A model generated the notes under the pieces. It was given only the letters and a program-made list of their open reading frames with translations. It did no database searches and was not told the origin of the DNA. A DNA stretch of 64,000 nucleotides from Orbilia blumenaviensis (taxonomy: Eukaryota; Ascomycota; Orbiliomycetes; Orbiliales; Orbiliaceae), in contig JAVHNS010000006.1 in NCBI GenBank assembly GCA_036872755.1, positions 1,550,001-1,614,000 on the forward strand, read 5' to 3'. Below, piece after piece: positions 1-10,190 of the stretch (within the stretch, counting starts at the first letter, position 1; each line of letters starts with the position of its first letter). Both the position numbers and the translations under genes were made by a program.

Positions 1-2408
1 AAGGCAACAACAGGAACACCAATATCCTGCGAATAGGAAGCTTTTTTTATTTTATTTTTTTTTTTTTTTTTACCTGGGCTTGTACAAGAGCCTAAAAGAG
101 TATATTTGTTGTAAATCTCTGTCAATTTGGATGAGCGTTAGATAATGCACGACGTTCTGATTTCAAAGACTCCTAGGATCTTCTTTAAGCCCTCAAGGAG
201 GCTCTTATCACATCCAGTAGGATAAAAGAGCACATGATTCACACTTCTGAATCAAAAAAGCCTAGGGTATGAGCCGGGATAGGTACAACATAGTACAAAC
301 TTATTAAACATTCGGACGTAACAATCCGTCAAGTTCTTACCGTTATTTTCCCTGACACCGCATCCCTCCGAATCTACCCAGGTATCCCTATTTCTCCCGG
401 AAGTAGTGCTTTATTGGATTCAGCATAAATTTATGGTGTATGCATGGCGGGTTGGTTCGACATGGAATCCTTCCAACTGCCGGGGGGGACAATCGATGAA
501 ACTTACCTTAACATATAGTCGCCCATACCTCATTCAAGCATATCCACCCGTTCCGCATGAGTGAAACCCTCTAGGCAGCTCCACTCCTTCCGTATTCCTT
601 TCGATAGGATACAAACCAGCAAGGGGTAGGTATATGCAATCTGTATTCTGCTCGTGGAACTCGGTCGACCTGTCTTTTTCGTTTTGGGTGAGGTCACGCT
701 TACATCACTTGCATTTTGAAATAATTATGCCAGCACATCAGAAGCGCCACTGTAAAGCTTAGTAACTCCACATTTGGAGCTTAATGTGTATCACTCAGAC
801 ACTGGGATCGAAACTTAGGGAGACGAACTTGAATTCAGACCTTATCTTTACGAAGTTTGTCGATCTGAGGATATATGGTTGATTTCGAGGTTTCCCGTCG
901 GGAATTTCCTAGTCGGGTCCAGGATTTAAGCACAAGTCCGGTTTACGCGGATGTGGGGTGCTTGGATACAGATTCTATGATATTTGAAGCGCTGTTTTAG
1001 TCCACACAGACTTCGGAAACGTGGTATTTTTGTTAGGCGCAACACACGAGATTGTTCGAAACCCATTCTCCACGTGCACGAGTTGACCAAGTTACTCTAT
1101 GAGCAGTCTAGACCATATCCCTGCTATTGCTTATTCGCATGTTTTACTACCACATCAAGTTGCTTTTCGCCATGTGAACTCGGTGTAGTCTGAATAGATG
1201 GAGGCTGAAAGGAAGTTAGGCCATGGTTATCACCACGTCATATAACGTTACGCTGCCCAGCAGGTGTCGTATTTTTCACACGGCAACTCTCAGGAGGCCC
1301 GTTTTTGTTCGTGCCGCTTTACGAGCTCGCAGCCCTTGGGTATGCAGCCCCCTGAGTTTTAACCTTGGCCCTGGGGCCGATCTTCTTGAGTAATTACGAA
1401 TTCCGGCCAACAACCGGGAATCTATAGATGCCTACCCGTTGTATGTATATACCGTATCTGTTAAGGCTGGTAGCGTGCTGTTATGGATTCCCCAGTGATT
1501 CGTTAGGACCGGCCTGGAGACGTTAGAATGATATCGACACTTCTGATCCGCGCCCAAGAGGCTGGTGCATTGGTATGTTACCCCTGGAATTCGCCAATCT
1601 TGTCGCGATACGGCCAGATCATGACATCAGATAATCCTATTATTTGGTTTCGATTTTAGCGCCTTATTTATGTAATCATAAAAACAAGCTGAAATTTTTT
1701 TGATGGCAAACAAACGCAGCTGACTAAGAGGGCCTTAGATATTTCCCCGAAGCTCTTACAATTGTATGTATAATTCTAGTCACGACATTCATCTCATCGA
1801 ATTGGGTCGATAGATCTATTGATCTGAAAGTTAGAGAGTATTATCTTTATGCGCTATCACAAATGATATGTAATCTTCTGTCGTCTAAATGATTGACGTT
1901 GAGAGGCGCAATCGTCGTTTGATCGCTCGCGCTTATCGCAATTGTTGATTACTGATACATTTAATTAATATGTATTTCGCGGTTCGCGAACACTTCGCTA
2001 CGAAGCGCCACCCGCAAGCCCCAGTGTTTCATGTATAGATCAGGAAAAGCGAGCGAACGGTCGAAGATATAAAGTAAACATTTTTCCCACTCGCTTTACG
2101 ATAGTAGTTCTTATGATAATTCTTTCCATTCTCTGAATATATGGCGATTGCATCGATTGGAGCTTGTCTTTTGCGAATACGACGATAGATATATTTGTTT
2201 AGCGGCTAAAGTGGAGTTGGATATGGATTCGAACATTCGCGCCCTTATAAATGACAATATATTTTGCCAACATGATATCAGTGAATTCCGGATGTGGAAA
2301 TTTCGACTACGCACAACCTAGGCATCTTAAAACGACCGATCCTCCGACAACTGATACTAGATAGCCCCAACATATATAGACCTGCGCAATACCACGGAGT
2401 CTTTCGAC
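1..2408. other. Gene-free flank
   Basis: No reading frame here begins with ATG and shows protein-like composition. The longest open frame (984-1193) starts with TTG and has no recognisable content. Visible structure is limited to a T-rich run at 42-71 and a small hairpin-prone GC-rich patch at about 1976-2013, where CTTCG and CGAAG flank a 3-nt loop. I see no tRNA, transposon end or terminal repeat. Confidence 0.6.
42..71. repeat. T-rich homopolymer run
   Basis: The stretch is almost pure T, with 17 uninterrupted T at 55-71 and two A interruptions before that. It is one of many A/T homopolymers in the non-coding parts of this window. Confidence 0.9.
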
Positions 2409-3281
2409 CTAGTCCGACTTGCTCTCCTTCACGACAGCACTAACCTGCTCCTGGGAAACACCCTTCCCAGCAACAACACCCTTCGCCTTCCTCTTTGCGG
2501 CCATCTTGCTACCGTCAGTCCCATGGAACCAATCCAGCACTCCAATAGCACCGAAGTAGATCAAAAATTTCTCGTGGTGCAGGTCGTGCATCTTCGCAGC
2601 ATTTAAGAAAAAGTCGTACCCTGAGTGGACTGTCGTAGTTTCGATTAACTCGTATGCCATGAAGATCCAGAAGGTGAGAATGTGAGAGTTCAGGATCTGT
2701 GGTGGAATGGTAATTGGTAGGATGTTGGCTACGATTTGTTCGATTGGGTGGGCATACTGCGCTGCTAATGCGACCGGAGCGGTAAAACGGTGATGGATTT
2801 TGTGGATTTTAGGGTAGAGACGGGGGTGATGAAGGACGCGGTGGGAATAATAGAAAAGCGCCTCGCGTAAGAGAAGAGAGAACAGAAGATCTCGGATTAT
2901 TTCATGAACTGGTGGTATCGAAGAATCGACACGGAATGCGCCCTTCCCGGTTAAAGTGGAGATGTAGATCAGAAGTCCATGAAGCGTCGTTGAAAGCACC
3001 TGATTTTTGAGGACGACGCTCAAGCAATCAAAGATCTCGGACCGAGTTGGCTGTTTTGGAGCAGGTTGGATTTTATGGCGTTCGGAAAACCTAGGAAAGA
3101 GCTTATCCAAAGACATATAAATGATGCATGGACCCCAGAAGAATATAAGCTGCACTATCAGGGTACCCGCGAATTCAATAGTAGCGGGGGAGTATGATTT
3201 TATTATATGCGTCCAAGCCTTTCCAACAGGCTCCGCTATCGTGAGGGGTAACATCGATGGAGGGAAGTGGAAAGAAGACAT
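2409..3281 (-). CDS. Sterol desaturase / fatty acid hydroxylase superfamily protein
   Basis: Single-exon gene of 290 residues starting at the ATG complementary to 3279-3281. It carries the histidine boxes of the membrane di-iron hydroxylase superfamily: HRVLHH at about residues 147-152, HKIHH at 160-164 and HDLHH at 232-236, plus an extra His at about 219. Hydrophobic segments lie around residues 38-56, 95-110, 130-146 and 185-212, as expected for an ER membrane enzyme. Family members use O2 and electrons from cytochrome b5 to desaturate or hydroxylate sterols or lipids (C-5 sterol desaturase, C-4 methyl sterol oxidase and relatives). The exact substrate cannot be told from sequence. The C-terminus is lysine-rich. 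All metal ligands look intact, so it is probably active. The ATG lies inside a stretch dense in GATA/ATATCGATAT palindromes at 3284-3301. Confidence 0.85.
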   Translation of the reverse strand: MSSFHFPPSMLPLTIAEPVGKAWTHIIKSYSPATIEFAGTLIVQLIFFWGPCIIYMSLDKLFPRFSERHKIQPAPKQPTRSEIFDCLSVVLKNQVLSTTLHGLLIYISTLTGKGAFRVDSSIPPVHEIIRDLLFSLLLREALFYYSHRVLHHPRLYPKIHKIHHRFTAPVALAAQYAHPIEQIVANILPITIPPQILNSHILTFWIFMAYELIETTTVHSGYDFFLNAAKMHDLHHEKFLIYFGAIGVLDWFHGTDGSKMAAKRKAKGVVAGKGVSQEQVSAVVKESKSD

Positions 3282-4419
3282 GGCGATAGATATATCGATA
3301 TCTCCGAACCCGAAACAATATCTCGATGGATCAGGAAATGCGGAATGCCTGCGTTGATTTTGTTGGAACCCGGATCTTAGCCCTGCGAATTCACCAGGTC
3401 ATGTGCACGCTATGGTACAGGCCGATAGGGACGTAATTCGAGATAGAGAAAAGGAGCTGTCGTCTACGAAGACCCGGAGGTTACTGATGTCTTATATCGC
3501 CCAAATTCCAGTACCACAGTTAACTTTCTTATATTAGTATCTTTCACCAGGGGTGGCAAGACCAGACGGCCTCCGACGGTAACATGACAGGGCTTTTAAA
3601 GGCTTTGTTATAAATCTTGAGCTTCCAGAACGAAAAAACGCTCTTTTGCCTTCCAATTAGTGGTACGATGGGAACCTCGGATGTTCGAACGAACCGGCCA
3701 TTATGATCCCATTACTATCAGAGGCTCATCTCCTATCGTTCTTCCGGGTCAAAATGCGGAGAAGACTGGAGTAAATTGGCACATGCTACTGCGGCTGCAT
3801 CTGTACCTTCCACTTTGGAGACGAAACATGTCTTAGATTGTGGGGTGGCTCAGAAAACGGCAACTTTCAAGGGCGACGAACGCAGGATCTTGGGATTTAG
3901 GCGACTCCCTTCGTATTCTAGAATAGCTTCTGTTTAGGAGATACGGAGACGAAAACTTGAGAATATGATCAAGGAATATGATGCTTCGTATCTTTCGTAT
4001 CTATGGCATAAGATTTGAAGTCTATGCTATGGAAGACTGATATGTTGGCCAGGACCTCGAATTTAAGCAATGTTGCGCCTGGAGTAATGCAATACGCCTG
4101 CAACTTGGAGGGTTCAAATATTTAAGCGAGTCCCTCTGCTTTCCAACAAGAATAAAGTGTTGTCTAGATGTTTGTTACACAAATGCTTCCTTTTCAGGAA
4201 GAGTAGAGGGCGCTGTCTTGGCAGCTTATGTAATTAGGGCTTTTAGGGCAACACGGCGCAGGCTGTATCTTATTGGTCTTGGCGCACTGGCCTGGCACCA
4301 ATTTTTGCTACACCAGGCAAAATCAATTGAAGATTTCAGATAGGCCGAGAACAACATCGTCGACAAACATCACCAACCACCACCACCCGACAAACCCCGT
4401 CCAACTACTAACCGACAAA
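3282..4419. other. Divergent intergenic region between the hydroxylase and RPL4
   Basis: This region holds the promoters of two divergent genes and no credible ORF. On the RPL4 side there are two TTAGGG motifs (listed separately) and a CA-rich leader typical of fungal ribosomal protein genes. Nothing else stands out. Confidence 0.6.
4234..4248 (+). promoter_or_regulatory. Paired TTAGGG motifs in the RPL4 promoter
   Basis: TTAGGG occurs at 4234-4239 and again at 4243-4248, each followed by C, 170-190 nt upstream of the RPL4 ATG. In several ascomycetes the telomere-repeat binding factor Tbf1 recognises TTAGGG-like sites in ribosomal protein promoters. That this site works the same way here is inference. 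Confidence 0.45.
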
Positions 4420-5688
4420 ATGACCAGCGTTCCACAGATCCAGGTCTTCTCCGTTGAGGGGAAGTCCGACTCCGAACTCCCACTTCCAGATGTCTTCAAG
4501 AGCCCAATCCGTTCCGACATCGTTCAGACCGTCCACGCCGGCATGGCGAAGAATAGGAGACAGGCCTATGCCGTCAGCGTAAAGGCCGGTCACCAGACTT
4601 CTGCTGAGTCTTGGGGAACTGGTATGGTTAATCTGTGATGGCAATTGCCTCAATTTGGAGGCTATGGTTAGGGACATAATGATGCTGATTGGGGATATTG
4701 TTGGATGATTAGGTCGTGCTGTTGCCCGTATTCCTCGTGTCTCCGGTGGCGGTACTCACCGTGCTGGCCAGGCTGCCTTCGGTAACATGTGTCGTTCCGG
4801 AAGAATGTTCGCTCCTACCAAGGTCTGGAGAAGATGGCACGTCAAGATCAACCTGAACCAGAAGTATGTCTCGATTCTAGCTTGATGTTCAATCGTGAAC
4901 AAGAATGGCATGGATTAATCAAATTTTACAGGCGATTCGCTACTGCCTCTGCTATTGCCGCCTCTGCTTCGCAACCCCTCGTCCTCTCCCGCGGCCACAG
5001 AATCTCGACCACTCCATCTATCCCTCTCGTTGTCGCCTCTTCCTCCCTCCCAGACCTTGCTAAGACTCGTGCCGCTGTCGCCCTCCTCAAGGCTGTCGGT
5101 GCCTACGGCGATGTTGTCAAGGTTACCAAGTCGAAGAAGCTCCGTGCCGGAAAAGGAAAGCTCCGTGGTCGTCGCCACAGGCAGCGACGTGGTCCTTTGG
5201 TCATCTACGACCCCGCCACTGATGGAAAGTTGTTGAGCAAGGCTTTCAGGAATATCCCTGGTGTTGAGACCTGCCCTGTCACCGCCCTCAACCTCCTCCA
5301 GCTCGCCCCAGGTGGTCATCTCGGTCGATTTGTTATCTGGTCCTCGGATGCTTTCAAGGCCCTTGACACCATCTACGGCACATCTACCTCCCCATCGAGC
5401 ACAAAGAAGGACTACAGCCTCCCATCCGCTCAGGTTACCAACGCTGATATTGGTCGTCTCATCAACTCCTCTGAAATCCAGTCCGTTGTTAGAGCCGTCA
5501 AGGGCGGTGCTAAGACAAAGCGTGCCGGTGGACAGAAGAAGAACCCATTGAAGAACAAGCAGGTTCTCCTCAGGTTGAACCCATACGCTAAGGGATATGC
5601 TGCTGCCAAGCTCGGGCAGGCAAAATACAAGGAGGGAAAGCCTTTAAGGGCTGACGCCACTTTCCACGATGTCTTGGGCACCGCTTAG
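4420..5688 (+). CDS. RPL4: 60S ribosomal protein L4 (uL4)
   Basis: Three exons: 4420-4621, 4713-4863 and 4932-5688, joined in frame to 369 residues, the usual length for fungal uL4. The introns are 91 nt (4622-4712) and 68 nt (4864-4931) with GTATGG and GTATGT donors and TAG/CAG acceptors. The protein shows the uL4 signatures: the N-terminal VFSVEGK stretch, the loop region [18 protein letters not shown] that lines the peptide exit tunnel, WRRWHVKIN, and the basic [17 protein letters not shown] extension. uL4 binds 25S rRNA and is a structural part of the large subunit exit tunnel. The start codon has an A-rich context (ACAAAATGAC). Codon use is strongly biased to C-ending and CGT/GGT codons, as expected for a highly expressed gene. 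A long antisense open frame over exon 3 is a composition shadow. Confidence 0.97.
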
Positions 5689-6220
5689 AGGCATCTCCTT
5701 TTTGTTTTGACGCCTTTTTGTTGATAGTTTTGTCATGATAATGCAGTTTCGGAGTTTTCATTTTTCCCTTACACTTAGTCTATAATGCCTGGTCCATGGC
5801 TTTATTCCTACCATTCATCTATATATATAGCTTTACCCATCACAATGTGGTGAGCTTTTCTTCCGATACTAGCCTCCAAGTCTTCATAAATTCTGTGAAC
5901 CATGTTTTAGGGCAGTGTTTATCACGGTTCTAGTTATAGAATTGAAGCGAAACTAGTCTAGACATGGAACTATTAACACAATGGCATCAATTCCAATAGA
6001 TTACTGAACGTTGCCAGAAAATACCTAATGCTGCCTGTTGCATTTTATGCGTTGCTTGGCCGAACCTCGGCTAAAATTTAATACGGGCTTTCGCGCTGCA
6101 CTGTAACAATTATTATTTAAATCCAGGTAAGGTCAGACCAGACTTTAATTATATGCCTTTAATGACCCCACATCTATTGCCATTGCTATAATTCGTTACT
6201 CGGCCCATCAAAATCTTGCG
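5689..6220. other. Intergenic region downstream of RPL4
   Basis: It contains the RPL4 3' UTR, with a T-rich stretch immediately after the stop, and the promoter of the next gene. I see no other gene or clear TATA box. Confidence 0.5.
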
Positions 6221-7177
6221 ATGACCGCCCTATTCGACACAACGTGCGTCAGTGCGTCGACTGTCTCCAGACAAAAACACCATATTGCGGGTATCGAGGT
6301 TACAATTTATGGTGCCGCTGAGGTTGCTCCATCGGCTACATCCGTCATCTGTCTGTTTCTTCTCCACCCACGCCTGGAAACATTGGCATATGTCGAACCG
6401 ATTGCCTTAAGATGCCTTCAAGCTCACCATGCGAGCTCCGCACAATCCGAAAAGGGTCTGATTGTCGCTTCATTCGATCAGCGAAACCATGGGACACGAC
6501 TTGTGTCTACAAAAGCGAATCAATCTTGGAAGTCGGGGAATGAACTTCACGCTATCGATATGTTCGGGATATACCAGGGTACCAGTCACGACGTTTCACT
6601 CCTGATTGATCATGTACCGTCATATGTATTTCCTGATGGTGAGAAGGTATTAGATGAATGGCTATGTGCCGGCGTTAGTTTGGGTGGGCATGCAACGTGG
6701 TTAAGTCTAGTTAACGAGCCACGAGTTAAAGGCGGCGTGGTGGTCATCGGGTGTCCGGATTTTCAAAGCGTCATGACACATAGGGCAGGGAAAACAAAGT
6801 TAAAGAGCTATCAAGAAGACAGGTTTCTTGGGAGCCCGGACTACCCAAAGGCCCTGGATTCTACAGTACGGAAAACCGATCCAGCCGGTATTATAATGAC
6901 GGATAGGTCACCGACTGAGAAGCCCAGGTTAATCAAAGAGCGCCTCGGAGGGAAAAAAGTTCTAGTCCTTAGTGGCGGGGCTGACAAGTTGGTCCCATAT
7001 GATTGTTCGAAACCTTTCCTTGACCTGCTGAAGACTGAAGGGCAAGGCATTGTTGGTCTTAAAGATATTGTATACGACGGGGTGGGCCACGACTGTACAG
7101 AGCAAATGATAGTAGAGCTAGTTGCATTTGTTGCAGACTTCCTCGCAGCTGGTACTGAAAGCAAATCCAAGGTATGA
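6221..7177 (+). CDS. Alpha/beta hydrolase family protein
   Basis: Single-exon gene of 318 residues. The alpha/beta hydrolase fold is indicated by a nucleophile elbow GVSLGGH (Ser at about residue 153), a candidate acid in SGGADKLVPY (Asp 255) and a candidate His in DGVGHDCTE (His 290), which together form an ordered Ser-Asp-His triad. An oxyanion-type strand VICLFLLHP lies at residues 42-50 and a DQRNHG motif at 86-91. There is no signal peptide or membrane segment, so it is probably cytosolic. Members include esterases, dienelactone-hydrolase-like enzymes and thioesterases. The substrate is not predictable here. It lies in the same direction as the epimerase-like gene 1.3 kb downstream, but nothing shows joint regulation. 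Confidence 0.8.
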   Translation: MTALFDTTCVSASTVSRQKHHIAGIEVTIYGAAEVAPSATSVICLFLLHPRLETLAYVEPIALRCLQAHHASSAQSEKGLIVASFDQRNHGTRLVSTKANQSWKSGNELHAIDMFGIYQGTSHDVSLLIDHVPSYVFPDGEKVLDEWLCAGVSLGGHATWLSLVNEPRVKGGVVVIGCPDFQSVMTHRAGKTKLKSYQEDRFLGSPDYPKALDSTVRKTDPAGIIMTDRSPTEKPRLIKERLGGKKVLVLSGGADKLVPYDCSKPFLDLLKTEGQGIVGLKDIVYDGVGHDCTEQMIVELVAFVADFLAAGTESKSKV

Positions 7178-7404
7178 GAATGAATTTCAGGCAATCCTTT
7201 ATCAACATGTTGATTAACATTATGAAGCTATAGAGGTAATCGTGAAACTGCCTACTGCTTTAGATCTCGTGTGTTTACAGCGGTTTGAAGAGGGCAGGTC
7301 CCGTTATCATATTCCATTGTAACTACATAGATCTTTATCCACTGATACTGGTAACCTACGAATCAACCAGATGTCAGATTTCTATATTCATAGTTTGATT
7401 CCTA

Positions 7405-7431
7405 GGTTTTATAAAAGCCTTTTATAAAACC
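7405..7431. repeat. Perfect 13-bp inverted repeat with one-base centre
   Basis: The left arm GGTTTTATAAAAG (7405-7417) is followed by a single C at 7418 and then its exact reverse complement (7419-7431). It lies 228 nt after the hydrolase stop codon. It could fold as a cruciform or an RNA hairpin, or serve as a binding site for a dimeric protein. The arms also each contain the self-complementary TTTTATAAAA. Confidence 0.85.
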
Positions 7432-8248
7432 CAAAACAGAAGTACCTTCTTGCGACTAAACCCAGCCAAGTGGCAAATAGTTAGGCCCAAGACCGGCAAG
7501 AAGTTGCCCCAACTCGGGCTAAGTGTATCGAAAAGTAGCGTCGAGTCTCTAATATTTGGTATAGAATAAGTGCGCAACAACGGTTGTTAGACGGAGCACT
7601 AAAATCCGGGAATGTCCGGTATTTCCGTAGAAAGGGAAAACTAAATTGATCAATTGGCATCCGAACCCCTCCGCAATTGATTAATCATGACCGCAATGAG
7701 CTCCGGAAACTCACTAGTATTGAGAACTGAAGTATCATATCTTCGAAACCCTATCCTCTACCGTTCTGCGGCCTCTCAGAATATCGTTCCTTGAAGATAT
7801 AAATCTTTAGTTTCAAGGTTATCCGGATGCAGGTTTCAGGGATTTTCTCCGGCTGTTGCCGAATGTCACTGTTTAACTTCACAACCAGTGCTCAACGACG
7901 CATCATAGTGCATAAAATATGCGAGAGCCGTACGGACTGAAAGTCGATTAGTCAGACACCCAACAGGACATTTGCCTGTGGTATTGCATAATCCAACGCA
8001 TTTGGGTGTTGGGACTGCGGACCTACCACATGGACATAGACCCCGGCGGGATGGCTTGCGCAACAGCCATGGATGCATGGGCAGCGAAAGCGGGGTTAAC
8101 AATATCGCCAGTTCTTAAATAGACCACTTAATCCTCATTAGTAAGTAAGAAACGTGGGATTAGGAGAGAGTACTTCGGCTTTACGTTTGAGAGGCATCGA
8201 TCGCCAAGTTATAGCAAAGTTTCCAAAAGGTTCACACAAGAAACGCAA

Positions 8249-8267
8249 TCGCGATAGACTATCGCGA
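8249..8267. promoter_or_regulatory. Perfect 19-nt palindrome, operator-like, beside a TATA box
   Basis: TCGCGATAG at 8249-8257, a central A, then CTATCGCGA at 8259-8267. The palindrome ends four bases before a CTATAAAAG TATA box at 8272-8280 and 188 nt before the start codon at 8455. Its position and perfect dyad symmetry suggest a binding site for a homodimeric transcription factor controlling the downstream gene. The factor is unknown. Confidence 0.6.
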
Positions 8268-8271
8268 GTCT

Positions 8272-8280
8272 CTATAAAAG
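8272..8280 (+). promoter_or_regulatory. TATA box of the epimerase-like gene
   Basis: CTATAAAAG lies about 175 nt upstream of the ATG, which leaves room for a normal 5' leader. It sits directly next to the 19-nt palindrome. Confidence 0.55.
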
Positions 8281-8303
8281 GCAGCATAGTTGTGAGCCAG
8301 TGT

Positions 8304-8315
8304 ACCGTGCACGGT
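8304..8315. repeat. 12-nt perfect palindrome ACCGTGCACGGT
   Basis: The self-complementary 12-mer is placed 24 nt after the TATA box, so close to or just downstream of the expected transcription start of the epimerase-like gene. It may be a second regulatory site. Confidence 0.5.
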
Positions 8316-8454
8316 GCCTGACGTTACGGCCCACCAACGAAACATCACCAGGTAGTTTAATAGCAAGACCTATTACAAGCAATTTTAGCGTCAATTCCTA
8401 TTCCGCTCGCACTTCCTAATCGATATCTAGAGAAATAGGTTATCGAAATCTAAA

Positions 8455-9596
8455 ATGGTTCGAGTTTTGATATTTGGAGCCACTGGCTTCGTCGGGAGTA
8501 AGTTTCATTCTTCGCAATTTGGAGTCTTTATATGTAGTTCTTACATATAGGCCAGTATTAACGGTTTTTTTAAATGCAGACCCTATCGCTCTAGCCTTGC
8601 GCCGTAGAGGACATACTGTCTACGCAGTTGCGAGAACCGAAGAAAAGACAATTGATTTATCTAAACAAGAGATAATTCCTATCCTCGGGGATGCGAGCCA
8701 GCCGGAGACATGGGTGCCAGCTCTGGACCTTGTCGACGTTGTGATTGATTCCTCCCCTTCCTATGGTGGGATTAGCGAGGGCATTCTGAAGTCTATCAAA
8801 GAGTCCCAACGGGTTACCTCTGCGAAGAAATATGACCCAAAAATTGGATACCTCTATGTTTCAGGTGTCTGGGTCCATGGAGACTCTCCTGAATTAGTCA
8901 CCGACAGAGTTCCGACAGGTAACCACACCAGCCGAAAACCAGCAGGGGTCGTTAGCTGGCGTCCTGCATTCGAAGACAGCGTGCTACAGAGCCGTGATGT
9001 GGTTGACGTTGCCATTCTGAGGGCTGGTGTACTGTTTGGCGGGAGCGGTAGTTTATTCGCACAATGGTGGGCCCCATTAGTAGAGGCCCTGAAGAAGAAT
9101 AAGGCACATGAGCCAATTACAATTACTGGAAGAGCAGACACTTCTATTGCTCTAATTCACAAGGATGATTATGCGGAAGCCGTTTTAAATGCGGTCGAGA
9201 AGGTAAGTCGATCAGGCTGGATATTCAATTTACACTCCATGCTAGGGAATGAATTTACTAATTAGTAAACTCGTCGCATTATAGTTCGAAGTTATCTCCC
9301 AGATACACTACCCAGTTTTCGATATTGTCGGTGGTCATGAATCTCTCGGTGACCTCAATAAAGCTGCTGCAAGTGTACTAGGAATAACAGGGGAACTCAG
9401 GCATCAAGAGGCAGCTGCTGGTGACCATTTTGGGACTGCTATGTCGACTTCGTTACTTATTGATACTACCAGGAGTCACTCGTATCTTGACTGGCAGCCA
9501 AGGCATACATCCCTGATCAAGAATGCCGATATATATGTCAAGGCGTACTTGTATTCGACTGATTACTACGCCACCGTCAGCCAGTCAATTCAGTAG
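8455..9596 (+). CDS. NAD(P)-dependent epimerase/dehydratase-like protein (atypical SDR)
   Basis: Three exons: 8455-8497, 8580-9202 and 9285-9596, giving 325 residues. Both introns are 82 nt with GTAAGT donors. The N-terminal Rossmann motif GATGFVGN (residues 8-15) is split by intron 1 and is complete only after splicing, which supports the ATG at 8455. Later features include a YLYVSGVWVHG strand, VDVAILRAGVLFGGSG typical of extended or atypical short-chain dehydrogenases, and an IALIHKDDYAEA segment. The usual catalytic YxxxK is not obvious, as in the NmrA/atypical SDR groups, so it may be a reductase, an epimerase or a redox-sensing protein. It is probably cytosolic. Function within the family is not resolved. 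Confidence 0.82.
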
Positions 9597-10190
9597 ACTA
9601 GAACTACCGAGCCCTAGCCGGACTCCGCCTTACCGTTAGAAAGCTTCTTTCAAACAAAAAAAAAAAAAACTTGGCGCAAAAATTGCGAAGCCCCTCCTCA
9701 TTTCTGGCAAAAAAAGTATAACCCTGACTAGCAGAGTATTGATTGACTTATTTTTAGCTAATTTTGGAATAAAAAATTTAAACCCGGCAATTCGGCACCG
9801 TCTAAGATCTAGATGTTTTGCTATGCCATCACTGGATATCCAGACTTTTGTGTTGTGTGAGCTTAGGGCGGGAACGTAAACTGATGAAATATTTGAAACG
9901 GTAATAGAGAATCATTGAGTACTATCATATGGGATAACATAATGATCAAGAGAAAGAGAGTTTACATTATTCATAACTTGTGAGGCTCAGGGGTATGGTA
10001 CATGACTTGAATGAAACGGAGGAAGGAAAGAAAGAAAGAAAGAAAGAAAGAAAGAAAACAACGCCTGTAGGTATCATAATGCATAAACATGTAAACACAA
10101 TAATATGCCAAATTTTATCCATCTCTGTGCCGCTAAAAGATTAACCCGGTCGAGGCGTCGGCTCCGGTTATCGCAAATTCTTATAGTGTA
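9597..10190. other. Convergent intergenic region with a GAAA repeat
   Basis: This is the shared 3' region of the epimerase-like gene (+) and the CON-13-like gene (-). It includes an A run at about 9656-9670 and the GAAA microsatellite at 10026-10057. No ORF. Confidence 0.55.
10026..10057. repeat. (GAAA)8 microsatellite
   Basis: Eight perfect tandem copies of GAAA. Confidence 0.95.

Larger units (their letters stand above)
7178..8454. other. Intergenic region with several perfect inverted repeats
   Basis: No credible ORF. The interest lies in three perfect inverted repeats (7405-7431, 8249-8267 and 8304-8315, listed separately) and a TATA box at 8272, which together make up the spacer and promoter between the hydrolase and the epimerase-like gene. 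Confidence 0.6.

Noticed and set aside
984..1193. 69-codon open frame in the left flank
   Set aside because: It starts with TTG, not ATG, in a region without coding character, and has no recognisable motif.
4622..4712. Possible C/D snoRNA in RPL4 intron 1
   Set aside because: GTGATGG and CTGA are present, but the C box is imperfect and the terminal stem is very weak. Chance is likely.
4915..5319. 134-codon frame antisense to RPL4
   Set aside because: Produced by the biased codon use of RPL4 exon 3; serine/glycine-rich shadow.
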